From: Chiridota heheva
Taxonomy: Eukaryota > Echinodermata > Holothuroidea > Apodida > Chiridotidae
Length of the DNA: 64,000 bases
NCBI GenBank assembly: GCA_020152595.1
Contig: JAIGNY010000918.1
Coordinates: 228,501-292,500, forward strand
Direction: 5' to 3'
Shown here: piece by piece, positions 1-13,150 of the stretch
How positions within the stretch are numbered: the first letter of the stretch is position 1
Layout of the letters: the number at the start of each line of letters is the position of its first letter
Translations under genes and position numbers: made by a program
Notes under the pieces: model-generated
What the model was told of the DNA's origin: nothing
Databases searched by the model: none
Seen by the model: only the letters and a program-made list of their open reading frames with translations

Positions 1-2225
1 GTTCGTCTTTCTATCAATTACATTTGGTATTTTTGTGATGATTTTAAGCCACTTTGGGGCAGCAAAACAAGAAATCTTTAGACCAAGGCTTCACCCATGA
101 ACTCCTGCACAATTTTGCCCGAATTTTCTCAATTTTCAGGAGAAATTCATCCTCTGCATGTTTAAAAATGATAACCCTATAATGCTTATCTGAGTAAATT
201 TGACCGTGAAAAGTTTGTGTTTATTTTCAGCCATTTTTGGCCATCAAAAACAAGAAATCTTCAGGTCTCCCGGGGCTTCGTCCCTGAACCCCTTACAAGG
301 AACTCTTAAGCGGGACTTCTTACCCTGGATCCCTACCCTTGCTTCGCCTCAGGACCTCACGATTTTTCATTTACATTTTGGAACTTTCTGATGATTTTAA
401 GCCATTTTGGGGCATCAAAAACAAGAAATCTTCAGACCAAAGCTTCACCATAAACGCCTACAAAATTTTGCCCAAATTGTCTTAATTTTCAGGGGAAATT
501 TCTCTTCTGCCTGTTTAGCAATGGTAACCTATAGATATTAACACGAGAATTTGAAATTGTCTTCTTTTAATCAATTAAATTTGGTCAGTTTGTTTTGATT
601 TTCAGCCATTCTGGGGCAACAAAAACAAGAAATTTCCAGAGCCTCCGCAGGCTTAACCCCTAGACCCATACGAAAGTTTCGCGCGTGACGCCGCCAGGTG
701 CCCTTAAACGAGTAAATGCTGTTCGCAGTTCCGTGTTTGGTTTTTGAGTACTGTTCGCAACTCTTCTACATTGTGTGATTGTAAACACATACATATCGTT
801 TATAGATAGGTCGGGCAAGTGCAAATTTTTGTCAGGCAATTTGTTTTACACCAACTGCGCTTGAAGTCTAGTTACGCCTCTGGTTACTAACGCGTTTTTG
901 TAGATTATGATAAACTGATAATCTGTTTGGAGATTATAAATGAAGCACGTATGAGACCTTGTTCTACTTCTGCACAAAATTGTGCTTAATCGAGGCTTCC
1001 TAGGACCAGGATTTGTTATTTGGGAAGAACAAATTCCTGCTAGGACGAAATGCGTCACTTGTTTGTAATAACAGGGATTTGTTATTTCCCAAATAACAAA
1101 TCCCTGGTAATAATCATCCAATTTTATGCAGACGATATCAAACGCCAAGCTTTACGTTTTATGTGTTTCCGTAATCGTAGATAATATCTTGTGAAGGCGA
1201 GGCAAACCTTTGAATAAGAAACCGTACACTTAGCTCTCTAAGCAGCTTAGATCATATATATAAATTATGTAAAACTTTGTTTTGTGATTCTAAACTTCTT
1301 ATGGGCATCATTGATAATTTGTTAATTTATATCTACCTCCATCATAAACAACACGACAAAACAACTGTTAGATCATGATGGGCATCACAATTTTAACAAG
1401 AATTTCCTAGCCCCATTATAGCTAAATAGTTATATCAAACATAGACAACTTAGATGATAATATAAGGCTTGTAGTCAGTATTTAAGCCTTATATTATTTA
1501 GCTCACTTACTGACGTCGTTAAAGCTAATTTTATCTGAAATGATACAGAGCCTGTCCATCAAAATATGACACCTTTCCCTCCGATACTTTATAAATCCAA
1601 TGAATCGTTTGATAATTTCACACGCAATTGTTAGGTAAGAACAATTAAACAAAAAATTTCGTGAATTGGAATATTTTGTGAAATAATGAATTGGTCTTTA
1701 AGTTATCATGATGATCTCATGTAAATCAGTTTGATAAAACTAAATGCTAGAAACAAGTGTAATATTAAAAGTATGAAAACTATGCCTGTTTAATTCAAAT
1801 TCATACTCGGGCCATGATGACCCCTTCATTATCAGATTATAAACGGGTGAGAACACAATGATTTCCCGAGTGACTGGCACCAGGGAGTTGTCATTTAGAA
1901 CTCCTGCTGGCACAAATATAATAAATTGTTTTGTTCAAGGATACAACGCAGCGCTCGCGACGGAAGTCAAACTCGGTATCTTTCGCATATATCACTTGTC
2001 CATTGCACCGTATAAGTGAGCGATGATAAAGGAAAATTTAACTAATTTGTATACAAAGGCAATAATTCGTAAACTACCTTTAATCTTTCTTTGGAAGTTT
2101 ACTCCAGTAAACAATTACATGAAAGTGTTAGGCATACTGTCAAATTACTCGCTGATGTTGAAGAATTGATTATATTTCCCAAAATGATATTTAATTTTCT
2201 TTTTCTGTTATTCTTTTATTTATAG
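1..2225. other. PKS upstream intron sequence with decayed repeats
   Basis: No exon recognised. A decayed repeat recurs about every 180-190 bases: near 40, 225, 390 and 597, each with GCCATTTTGGGGCATCAAAA-like and ACAAGAAATCTTCAG-like text. Hairpin-forming repeats lie at 999-1106. The rest is AT-rich. An intron must end at 2225, because the PKS exon starts mid-codon; how far left it extends is unknown. Confidence 0.6.
999..1106. repeat. Two adjacent hairpin repeats containing AACAAATCCCTG-like text
   Basis: At 1072-1106 a perfect 16-bp inverted repeat (CAGGGATTTGTTATTT) surrounds a three-base CCC loop. At about 999-1046 a related imperfect inverted repeat runs from TCCTAGGACCAGGATTTG to CAAATTCCTGCTAGGA. 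The motif recurs at 18098-18127. Confidence 0.75.
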
Positions 2226-5200
2226 ATGTATCCCAACCTGCATTAACAGCGGTTCAAATTGCACTGACTGAACTCTACCGGGTGTGGGGTGTCACACCAG
2301 ATGCCATTATTGGACACAGTGTGGGCGAAGTTGCTGCAGCTCATATTGCCGGCCTACTGTCCTTAGAGAATGCAATTCGTCTCATATATACCAGAGGTAG
2401 GCAGTTACGGAAAACGTGCGGGATGGGCACAATGACCGCAGTCCTTCACACTGCTGATGACGTCCAGGCGCAACTAGAGAGCAGTGAATTTGTCAGCGTC
2501 ATAGACGTTGCTTGTATAAACAGTCAAAACCAAATAGTGTTATCAGGAGACAAAGAATCATTAAACAGATTTACTGAGAAATTCCGTAAAGAAGGGGTAA
2601 GATGTATAAATCTTAAAGTAGATAATGCATTTCATAGTTATCAGCAGGAGGACATAAAGAGAGATTTTACTAAACGTTCAAAGTTTCTTAATCCTGTAGT
2701 AACAAAAGATATGTACAACTTAGTTCCTCAGATTCCAATGGTCTCTACTGTAACAGGCAAATTTATTGAGAAGGAAGAAATCAACTGTTCGGAGTATTGG
2801 TGGAAGAATATCCGACAACCTGTTCGATTTCTGGCAGGAATCAAAACCCTTTTAACTGATGGATATGTATGTTTTCTAGAAGTGGGTCCGCATCCAGTTT
2901 TATCTCCAGCAATAAGGGATATTATCTCCACAAATAATCCAAAGATACCATACTCTTTCGTGACTGCTTCGCTAAGACGACCGTCCGATACTCGAGAAAT
3001 AGCTGATGATAGAATAATTCTCCTGCGATCACTATCAACTTTACATGTTGAGGGATATCCTTTTGACCAAAGCTCATTATTCCAGAAAGGGGAACACAAA
3101 ATTGTCTCGCTCCCAACTTACCCATGGCAGAGAGTACTATGTTCCGCAACAACGGAGGAAAGCAGAAAATTGTTCCGCTTTCCCGCCCAAAATCACCCTT
3201 TACTTGGTGAAAGAGTGAATATTTCCCAACTATGCGCAGAAAATGCGCCTTACGTTTGGAAATCAGAGTTTACACCGGAATCGGTGCCATGGCTCAAAGA
3301 CCATAACCTTCAGGGAAATATCGTTCTTCCGGCAGCAGCTTTTGCAGAAACTTTCTTCGCAGCGGCAAAAGAAGCATTTCCAGATCATGACATCATTACC
3401 TTGCGTGACATCAAATTTGATAAATTTGTTTTCTCTTCTAACCTTCAAGGTAAACTAGAGGTGACATTAGAGACTCATTCCAGAGATGCTGATTTAACAC
3501 TGAGGAGCTATATACCAAATGACAAAGCATGGGCAATCAATTGCAAAGCGTGTCTTGAAGTTCCGGGGCGAGAGCGGAATTCTGTAACACGGCTTGAAAG
3601 TTTCTTCAGTTCTACAAAGCTTCCGACGGATGAAATCAGACGACGTTGTCCACATGAGGTGTCTTCACATGAATTTTATGATCGGCTTTGGAGAGGAGGC
3701 TTCCACCTTGGTGAAACGTTTCATAATATCGACACAGCTTACTTCAGCCATGATTATAATGAAGCGCTCGTCTACTCCTCTATCTCAGAAGTTCTTGAAA
3801 AGGAAAGTAAACGATATGTCTACCATCCCGCTTTGCTTGACACAGCATTTCAAGGATTTGGGATATGCGAGATGTTCAAGGAAAGCGAAAAGGTGAGATT
3901 ATCACAAGGGTCGTATCGTGCCCATTTTCAGGTTCCAAGAGCAGTAAAGAAGATTTTACTGCAAGGAAAAGCTCCGTCAAAGATTGTTTACCACGTTCGA
4001 GTCAATCATGGAGAAAATAGCGTCACAGGAAATGTCGTAGCCGCAGATTCAACAAGTCAAAGGGTTTTTGGACAATGGAATGAAATATCATTTGAAAGTG
4101 TATTCTCGAGTGAACCTGAAGAGAAAGTACAGTTATGGAGACGAGAATGGTCTTCCATCCAGATATCGGTAGATTTGCCTCTTCTAAAACCACATCTCAA
4201 ACAGAGGCACTCGAGACCTCTAAGTGTTATTGGTTCAGATAATCCTGGGGCTGTTATCATTATCAAAGATCGTCAAGGTGTTTCGTCTGACTTGAAACGA
4301 CGTATGGAGATTGAAAACGTAGTAAGCGTACTTGATCCACGGATATTATTGGACAGTGATGAGCGATTCCGCAGAGTACTAAGATCGCTTGGTCTCGTCA
4401 CTGATGTAATTCTCTTGTCATCTTTAGATGTAAAACAACTAGGCAATATATGTGATATGAACAAAGAAACGTTCCTGGAATCTCAGACAATATCAGCTTT
4501 GTATCCCCTAAGCTTGTATAAGGCTTTAGATCGGTACTGTAATCAGCCTAAACCTAGATTGTGGATTATAACACAAGGCTGCCAAGCTGTCTTGGATGTT
4601 GATACAATTGATCCAATGATGACAGCTGCAGGAACGTTTGGATTGACCCTGATGCACGAAGATCCAGAATTTCAAACAGTTACAGTGGATCTACCTTCGA
4701 GGCAGGATCCAAAAGAAGCAGCAGAATGGTTACATCAGTTCATGAAGTACGTTCCAACAAATGAAAACTATGCAGCCCTCAGACGGAAAGTGCCGACCCC
4801 TTCCGGAGAAGACCCCTCCGAGTTAGCATTTGAAACCTTTGTTTTAAGAGCACTTATGCAACCACAATCAAGCTTCTCAGCTCCGACCCTATCCTCTACC
4901 TGGCTCATCGACTTTCAAGAAACGGTAAAACAGAAACGAATGATCATCAAACAAAAACAAGAGACGGTAGAGCACACATATCGCAACGAAAAAATATCTG
5001 TGAAAGTTGCTGCATTTGCTCTGCAACTTCCGCGTGAAAATTCACTAAAGAAAACAGAAATGGGATATCTTTTTGCAGGAAATATTGTCACTTCTAACGA
5101 AGAGATACAAGCAATTTTCAGAATGAGGACCAATGTCATTGGTTTCCGCGATGAAATTCAGATGGCATCAACTATAAGAGCAAGAACGGATGATCTTATA

Positions 5201-8116
5201 GCTATACCGGGGAATTTAACATGCATGGAAGCGGTTAATATTGTCAGGGATTATCTGCCAGCGTTTGTAGCATTCCACGACTCACTAAAACTTTCTGAAA
5301 ACGGTTCTGTCATCATTTGCCTGTCTTCGCTTCGGGATAGAATTGGCCTCGCTACAACTCATTTGGCGCTTGAACAAGGGGCAAGTGTCTTCCTGTATGT
5401 TGACATGGACGATGACAACATATCGCCTGTCGAAAAGCTTCTTGGTATTTTGGGAGACTCCCGAGTTGTTATTACTTCAAGTGACACTTTTGGCGACTTG
5501 ATCAATGATGCCTCTGTAGATGTGCTACTCTTCGCCGGTGAGATTACGCAAGATTCAATGAGCCTAAAGCAACTTGTCGGAAAGCTTCGGCCTTTCGGAA
5601 ATATAGTGCAAATAAATGGACGGAAAAATTCAGCGGAGACAAAACTGAGTTCTTTACCGTCAAATATCTATTATCTATCAATCGACATGGCTTTAGAGAG
5701 GTTCAAAGAGATGAAGACTCAAATGCAAGACGCGATGACCCGCCTTCTTCATCTATTCAGTGTTCATAATGGATTCCAAGCGTTGAAGTCCATGACCATT
5801 CCTACTGCTCCGATATCAAAGCTTGCAAGGGCACCCCACGTTACACTGGATGAACTTACTGTCTGTATTGATGAAGACAGTGTTCCTGCTGCATTGAACT
5901 TTGACGATATCTCATTTGCTGCAAGCAAGACTTCTGCATATTTGGTTACAGGGGGCTCTAAAGGATTTGGATTACAAGTTGTGGAGTGGTTAGTTGAATG
6001 CGGCGCTCGGAATGTCTATGTTATCTCACGCCATACCCCTGAAGAGGAGGCAATAATAAAGTTCAAAACCTTCCGTGACATGGGTGCTCGTATAACTCAC
6101 TTGAAAGTAGACATGGTCAGAGAACAAGAAGTTGAAAAAGCGCTCACTGCAATAAAAGATAACGAGGATGTTGCTCTGGAAGGAATATTTCACTGCGCAG
6201 TCAAGTACGAGGACAGTTACTTAAAGAATACTTCAATTGAATCATGGAACAGGGTTATGCTTCCAAAAGCATTTGGGGCATTACAATTGCATACACTGAG
6301 TAGCAAGCTCGGATTTCCTTTAAAGCATTTTGTTGTGTTATCATCCATAGTAGAAGTTATTGGTAATGAAGGTCAAGGTAGTTATTGTGCTGCAAATACC
6401 TTTTTGTCTGGACTCTGTAACGTACGGCGCAAACTGGGTCTTCCAGCAACAGTCATCGCTCCTGGTGTAATAAATACCATTGGATATGCAGCCAGAGCTG
6501 GATATGACAAAACATGGGAGAACGCTGGGTTATCTAGTCTTTCACCAGCTGAAGTTCTTAAGGGACTTGGTTGTGTATTAGCAACTGAATTTCCAGAACT
6601 TATAATGACAGGTTCTATCGATAAGAGAGAGTACGCAAAAGCAAAAAATGCTATGTTCGGTCAACATTTCAGTGAAAAACAAGGAATCTTTTCTGTTTTT
6701 AAGGGTTTGTTCCCAGATCCAGAGTCTTTCCTCTCATCTGAAAATGACATCAGAATGCGGATTTGTTTGCTGCCACCAGAAGAGGCTATTGATCTCATTC
6801 TGAAAACTGTATCATCCTTTTTAATTGAAAGACTTGGCATCGATTACGGTTTATCCTCGGAAGCTTCACCGGTCTCACTAGGATTGGACTCTCACATGTC
6901 TTCTGAGCTAAGTGGTACCATTCATGACAACTTTGGTGTTTCTATGACTGCAATGGAACTCTTGAATGACACTCTCACAATTCAAAATCTTTGCACTTCT
7001 ATTCACTTACGTGTCCTTTCAGAATTCAATAAATCGGATGAGAGTGAACAAGCACCAAGCACGATTTCTCATAATCAGTCAACAAAATGGTTGAAATCGA
7101 TGAATGAAATAGCCGACCCTGCCTCACAGCTGATATGCATTTCGTCTGTTGGAGGTGGACCATCGATGTTCTACCCATGGGCTCAGCATATGTCGGAGAA
7201 AAATATTCAAATGACGGTTGTTCAAATGCCTGGATGGGAACGACGCGAACAGGAATCACCGATGCAAAATATTCAGGATGTTATTCCCCAATTAGCTGAA
7301 ATAATGGTGCCGTGTCTAATGCGAGGTAGTTTTGCCTTTTTCGGGCATAGTTTAGGAGCTTTGATTTGTTATGAATTGAGTCATTACTTGCACAAGAATC
7401 ACAATATCTGCCCGTCTCACTTGTTTGTCAGTGCGTGGTATGCTCCTACAGTCTCATACCCTCATCCAGAGGAACTAGAAATTTCAACAGATGTGTACCG
7501 AAGAATGCAGAAGACATTATCTGCCAATCTAGAGCACACTTCCATTTCAGGTGATGTCCTACCAGTAAAATTCAGCTTTCTGGATCATAGCCTGGTTAAC
7601 AACCCACAACTTCTTTTGAAGATGATACCAAGTATCAAAGCAGCTATCCTAACCTGTAAAAGGTACAAACATCGTCACAAAGACCGTTTAATGTGTGGCA
7701 TTACAGCTTTTGGCGGGAAAAGTGATCCGTTTGTCGGTCCAAGTCTACTAGATGACTGGAACAAGGAAATATTGCCGCAATACCGATTTCGCAAAATTAT
7801 TCTGCCAGGAAAACACATGTATATCCTATCCAGTGGAAAAGCTATCCTCAAGGAGGTATTTGACGTTATGCAGTTATTCAATACCGAGAAAACATCGCAA
7901 AGAATAATACCTACAGTGGTCAAGCAAAGCGCTGGTAGTCATCTTAGTGCAGATATGACATCAAGGGCTTCAGAGAATATTGGTCCATCAACTTCTTTAA
8001 GTCGGGAGAAGAATGAAAATAAAGAAGCTCAGTTTCACTATAAACCTTCAGCAGAAAACCGACCAGTTCCGAAACCTCGAAAATCAAGTTATAGCCAACC
8101 AGATGATACATTTTAA
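2226..8116 (+). CDS. Animal type I polyketide synthase (FAS-like), 3'-terminal exon: AT-DH-(psiMT/psiKR)-ER-KR-ACP-TE
   Basis: Cytosolic multidomain enzyme that would build polyketides from malonyl-type units. The exon follows acceptor TTTATTTATAG, enters at the last two bases of a codon and stays open for about 1,962 codons to TAA. Residues below count from the GTG codon at 2282. AT: GHSVGE with Ser13, NAFHS with His118, EVGPHPVL at 200-207. DH: DHNLQGNIVLP fits HxxxGxxxxP (His341), and HPALLDTAFQ gives Asp520. Residues 610-870 are the structural linker/pseudo-KR region. ER fold is about 905-1180, but the glycine-rich loop is degraded (SSLRDRIGLA near 1015). KR: TGGSKGFG at 1223-1230, SS at 1354-1355, Tyr1368, Asn1372. 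ACP: LGLDS with Ser1537. TE: GHSLGA Ser1690, Asp1815, His1845. A hydrophilic tail ends PVPKPRKSS. The ketosynthase lies upstream of the window. No metabolite can be assigned. The family call is firm. Confidence 0.95.
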
Positions 8117-8259
8117 TACAGAGAATGAAACATATGAGTATGAGTAAAAACACACAGGCATGAATCTCCTCTATCATGCTATGGCCATGTTGTTATCTTC
8201 TCTTGAAGAAAAAAACAACGTACGGGGAAAAGTATCGGGACCTATAACTCTTGCAACAA

Positions 8260-8265
8260 AATAAA
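8260..8265 (+). terminator. Candidate poly(A) signal of the PKS gene
   Basis: An AATAAA hexamer lies about 145 bases past the PKS stop codon, the first canonical hexamer downstream. The cleavage site is not identified. In such AT-rich DNA a chance match is possible. Confidence 0.45.
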
Positions 8266-11200
8266 AACATTAAATGTGATGGGACATTGACTTAAATGAA
8301 AGAACAAAACATGTCTTTTTTAAAGATATGTGCAATTCCTCCTTTCTTACGAATTACACGTCTCATTAACTTCCGTTCCTGGTCACACCTTATGCATCCT
8401 GTAGGTGAAATATGCAATAATGTGGGTGTTGCCAAAGTTGGCTTTGAAAAATATGTAATGGTCGGGTAATCTGGTAAGATTCTATCATAATAATTTATCT
8501 GTGTGCCTACAAAGAGACCAGCAGACCGGCAAACAGAGTAACTTTGATTGGCATTCCTTTTTATTCATATTTTACACTTTGATTCAATTTCCTTTGTGAT
8601 TTTGAAATCACTTTTCGGAAACTATCTGTACATTTTACTCGTGTATGTAAATTCTTGGTTACTGCATTGTTTTTTCTTAAATATTTGTCTTACAGATTTA
8701 TATAAGGGGAACCTTTGGTTCTAAACTAGTAGATCAGATTCTTTCTTAAAGTTTCATATAATTACTTAAGCATCCATTATGACTTAATAGAATGAAAGTA
8801 TTACAGGCTACGTATATATGGAATTTATTTTAAGTTTCTGACTTCAAGAACACTTGTAACTAACAAAAATTTGAAGACATCAAATCTCAATGGCTACTTA
8901 GCTTTCCTAAAAGAGTTGGTATTGTTAGCTTCCATGGTCAATATGTTATCAATTGTTCATTCAAATATATAAGGCGGATCATCATAGCATGCAAAGCAAA
9001 CTCGTGGGAAATGACCCCAACCCTCCCTTTCCACTCCCCGTAGGCCTTCGCATGCGGCCTTCTGTAATCTGTTGATTTTGTATTTCATTTACAAATTAAT
9101 GATCAGTAAAACCTTTTTGAAATGTGTGTTAAACTTGGAGATGCGTACCTTTGACAAGTATTTTTTTCTTAGTCTTTTTATTTTATTTTTTTAAGCTTTT
9201 TGAAATGTGTGCTAAACTAGGAGATGCGTACTTTGACAAGTATTTTTTCTTAGTTTTTTTACTTAATCATTTATTATGATTTTTACAGCATGAACGCATG
9301 AGATCTATTTGAATCAGGTTTCTGACTCATAAGGAAAAACACTTGTAACTGACAGAAATTTGAAGACATCAAATCTCACTGGCTAATTCATTTGCTTTCC
9401 TAAAATTTCTATGGCCAGTGTTTTTAATTGCTGATTGAGAGATATGGCGTAATTGCTGATTGAGAGATATGGTGTCATACTTCAAGCAATCATCGTCATG
9501 TAATAAGCACAAATTGCACAAGTGTTGCTCCTCACAACCTTCATGTCTGCTAAAACCATTCAGATAACACTACGAGTCTTATTTCGTATTGGAAGGTTAA
9601 GAACAATACAAATATACTTTTGAAAATAGAAAAAAAAATAATCATAAGATAATACGGATTTCACAACCTGTACTTCTGCTAAAAACCTGTACTTCTGCTA
9701 AAAACATTAAGATAACAAGATAACTCTTATTTTGTATCGGAAAGTTAAGGACGATGGAGCTATTTTTGAAAACTTAATCAAAAAATAATACAAATTTTCA
9801 TATTCTTTTGAATAATTATGCTTCATAGCCTAGTGATTCAAAACTTATTACTTTCTTACAATTTTTCTCATGTTGTTTATTTTGTTACTATGTTTATTTT
9901 ATCTTCTATATGTACAAGTCAGTCAAACATATTATTTAGTCATTCAAATAAGGTGAAGCCAAGCAAACTAGGCCGTTAAGCATGTGAAGTGAAGTCATAC
10001 AGCGAAACTAAAGTTTAACAAGTGTCAATTTTTTTGTTACTTTTGATTTTGTTACTATGTTTATGGTATCTTATATATGTATAAGTCAGTCAAACATATC
10101 ATTTAAAGTCATTCAAATAAAGCCAAGCAAGCTAGGCCGTTAAGCATATGAAGTGAAAACATATAGCACAACTTAATTGTCAAAACATTAAAAATATGTC
10201 TCAGAATCTCGACTAATAGCAGAAAGCTTTACCAAAAACAAACAACAATGTTAGATACATATCAGTGGTTAATTTCTATGTATATATTACTTCTATACTT
10301 GTAAAAATAAAATCTTTTAGTCAATATCTGAAGAAGATGAAAATGCAAATTCAGTGCTTATCAATAAAGGTCGAAACAAAGCTATTTTCGACTCTACAAT
10401 CTTGGACAAAACCACTGTTGGGGCTTAAAACTAATGTTCGTTTGTATTTTCAAAAGAAACGAGTTTTGTCCATGATTGTAAGTGTAACTAGTCCTGATAT
10501 TGTCTTAATTATGCACTTAAAAACTTTCTTCAATTTCTTTTTTTATATATACGTATAATACATTAACTGCTTACATGGCTTAAGAGCTTAAGAAATCTCT
10601 ATTTCAATGTGAAATTTTATAGTTTATTAAAGAAACTAAAGGCATTAAAATTGAGGTAAATAGAGAAGAAAATTTGAAATGTGTAAAAGATTTTATCTCG
10701 AATGTTATTGTAAATATACTTGACTTTTTCATCAGTTCATGAAAAGCAAAATATGACCATTCTAAGAATGTTATTTATTATTTCGAAACCTCGGCCAACT
10801 AATGTTCTTGCCTGCGTTTGTTAAGTCAAGTTTTTGTCTTCAACATATACACTTCAAAAACTGTTTAATTTATTCGCAATACATCCATGCAACCAGCCTC
10901 TTCAAATGGGAAATAAATTTATAGGATATAGTCTTCCAGTTTGCATGACCTATTCAAACATTTATCGCAACAGTAGAAATAAGTCTTAAGGCACCGAAAC
11001 ACCGAACGCGACGCGGCGAATGATGTTTCAAACAAAATTGAATAAGACAAAAGGAAATAAACATTTTGATCTCTTGTTTTCAGTGATAACTGAAATTGAT
11101 TAAAGGGCGTTTTACGCCAATTATAGCAAAATTCGCGTCGCGACCAGTGGCGTGGTGGCAGGGAGAAGTACCCTCAGCGAAGCTTTCTGAGAGGGCGCCA

Positions 11201-11449
11201 AGTGCTCAAGGGGCGCCAAAATCGTCCTGAAAACATATTTTTAGGCCCTGGGAAAACATATGTGTTGATCAATAACATCTTCTTATATACTATTTTGACG
11301 TAATATTCCATTTTTGTAGTCCAAAAGCGCTTGAATTTTCCACAGAAAAAAAGCAAATTTTCGGGGACTTCACTCCGAACCCAACCATTGGCACTCGAGC
11401 GGGCCTTGGATTTTGCGCCAGGACAATAAAGATACATGGACATAGCTCG
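8266..11449. other. AT-rich intergenic DNA with local duplications
   Basis: No gene seen. It contains decayed duplicates: 9114-9177 with 9196-9255 (TTTTGAAATGTGTG...), 8837-8910 with 9316-9405, 9535-9615 with 9661-9755, and 9890-10010 with 10041-10165. The intervals are about 80, 480, 130 and 150 bases. Confidence 0.55.
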
Positions 11450-11665
11450 TCAGCAATATTTAACATCTGCTCCTGCCATGAGAAGCAGCAATTTAACATC
11501 TGCCCCTGCCATGAAGGGCAGCAATATTTAACATCTGCCCCTAGCATGAAGGGCAGCAATATTCAACATCTGCCCCTACCATGAAGGGCAGCAATTTAAC
11601 ATCTGCCCCTACCATGAAGGGCAGCAATTTAACATCTGCCCCTACCATGAAGGGCAGCAATTTGA
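11450..11665. repeat. Minisatellite, unit about 33-35 bp, about 6 copies
   Basis: Unit AGCAATTTAACATCTGCCCC plus TACCATGAAGGGC, repeated with small length changes (AGCAATATTTAACATC variants). Confidence 0.85.
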
Positions 11666-12199
11666 TTGAATACAGCTGGTAGACGTTTTTCTAGAGGGTG
11701 CCGAATGCCTGAATGCTCACATGGGCACAAAACTTGTCTGAGAATATATTATTTTTATTCTCAACGCTGTAAATCTTTTCTCTCAAAGCTTTATTCTTAC
11801 ATCAAAACCACCCCTAGACCCCAACTAAAGAGACATATTGTAGTCAATGGGATTCTACATTTCAACATTCGTTCCATAATATATATTCCTTTAAACTGTT
11901 TAACTAATTTGTGTGTGGAATTGACACGATTTTAAGCAATCTTCTGCTACCATAATCAAGCCAAAAAACGCCTACCAGGACGTCGACCCTTGATTAATGA
12001 ATTTCCTGCTATCAAAATCGCGAGAAATGCAGGTATTTCGCCCCCAGCCCCCATACCTGTAGCTTCGCCCCATGGATGTGACACATTTTAAAGCCCTTTT
12101 CTGCTATTAAAACCACAAGAAACGTAGGGCTTCCCGTGAAACCCTAGGTCCCAACCGGTTCTTCGCTGCTATATCATGCCTAGAGTTAACACAATTTTA
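11666..12199. other. Non-coding, decayed interspersed repeat
   Basis: Holds two or three decayed copies of a sequence resembling TTTTAAGCAATCTTCTGCTA and a following Cys/Pro-rich conceptual reading. It resembles the repeats at 40-660 in style. No gene seen. Confidence 0.35.
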
Positions 12200-13150
12200 A
12201 GCAAGTACCAGTTTGGCCCTCCTACCCCCCCCGCCCCTCTACCCCTCCCCTCCTTACCCCATTTTGCTTCCATTTTCCGAAAATTTTATTCATTTGGGGG
12301 ATATTTTCTTCAATATTTAAGACATTTTCTTCCTTTTCGGAAAATTTCCTTCATTTTGCGGAAATTTTCTTCAATTTTTGGGATTTGTTCTCTTTTTTTT
12401 TTGCAGTTTCTTTAATTCTCAGGAAATTTTATGTCCCTAGATTTAAAACACTGATTTTGACCAAATTCCTAAACGGTGCCATATAAGCGGCACGGGTGCA
12501 TGCCAATTTAGATCGATGTGCCCGTTTTACTTAAGAGCATTTACATAAGTTTTTTCAATATTCGTGAAGTTTCCTTCAATTTTCGGCATTTTTCTTCAAT
12601 TTTCGTAAAATTTTCTTCATTTTGGGGATATTTTCTTCAATATTTAGAAAGTTTTCTTCAATTTTTGGGAAATTTCCTTCGTTTTGTGAAAATTTTCTTC
12701 AATTTGGGGCATTTTTTCTTCTTCAATTTTAGGAAAGTTTCCTTCATTTTCAGGATTTTTTTTTTGTCCCTAAATATAAAACACTGAGTTTAAACAATAT
12801 CTAAACGATGCCATATAAACGGTGCATGCCAATTTAGATCTATGGGCCCGAAGCTCTTTGGTTTTACTTAAGAGCATTCTTTACCTATTTTTTTTTCCAA
12901 TATTCGTAAAATTTTCTTCAATTTTGGCATATTTGAAATTTTTCTTCAATTTTCGTAAAAAAAATTTCATTTTGGGGATATTTTCTTCAATATTTTGGAA
13001 GTTTTCTTCAATTTTCCGAAAACCTCTTTTTTAATTTTTTGGAAGTTTCCTTCATTTTCATGAAATTTTTTTGTCCCTAGATTTGAAAAACTGATTTTAA
13101 GCAATTTCCTCAATGATGCCATATAAACGGTGCATGCCAATTTAAATCTA
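12200..13150. repeat. Pyrimidine-rich degenerate repeat block
   Basis: Dominated by variants of TTTTCTTCAATTTTCGGAAA. A longer unit of about 320 bases, marked by GCCATATAAACGGTGCATGC and ATTTAGATCTATGTGCCCG, appears near 12477, 12808 and 13117. Confidence 0.75.

Noticed and set aside
2728-3099. Minus-strand open frames inside the PKS exon
   Set aside because: They are shadows of the PKS frame, with no recognisable protein features.
10265-10558. 97-codon plus-strand frame in the intergenic region
   Set aside because: Low-complexity hydrophobic/Lys-rich reading in AT-rich DNA with no recognisable motif or splice context.
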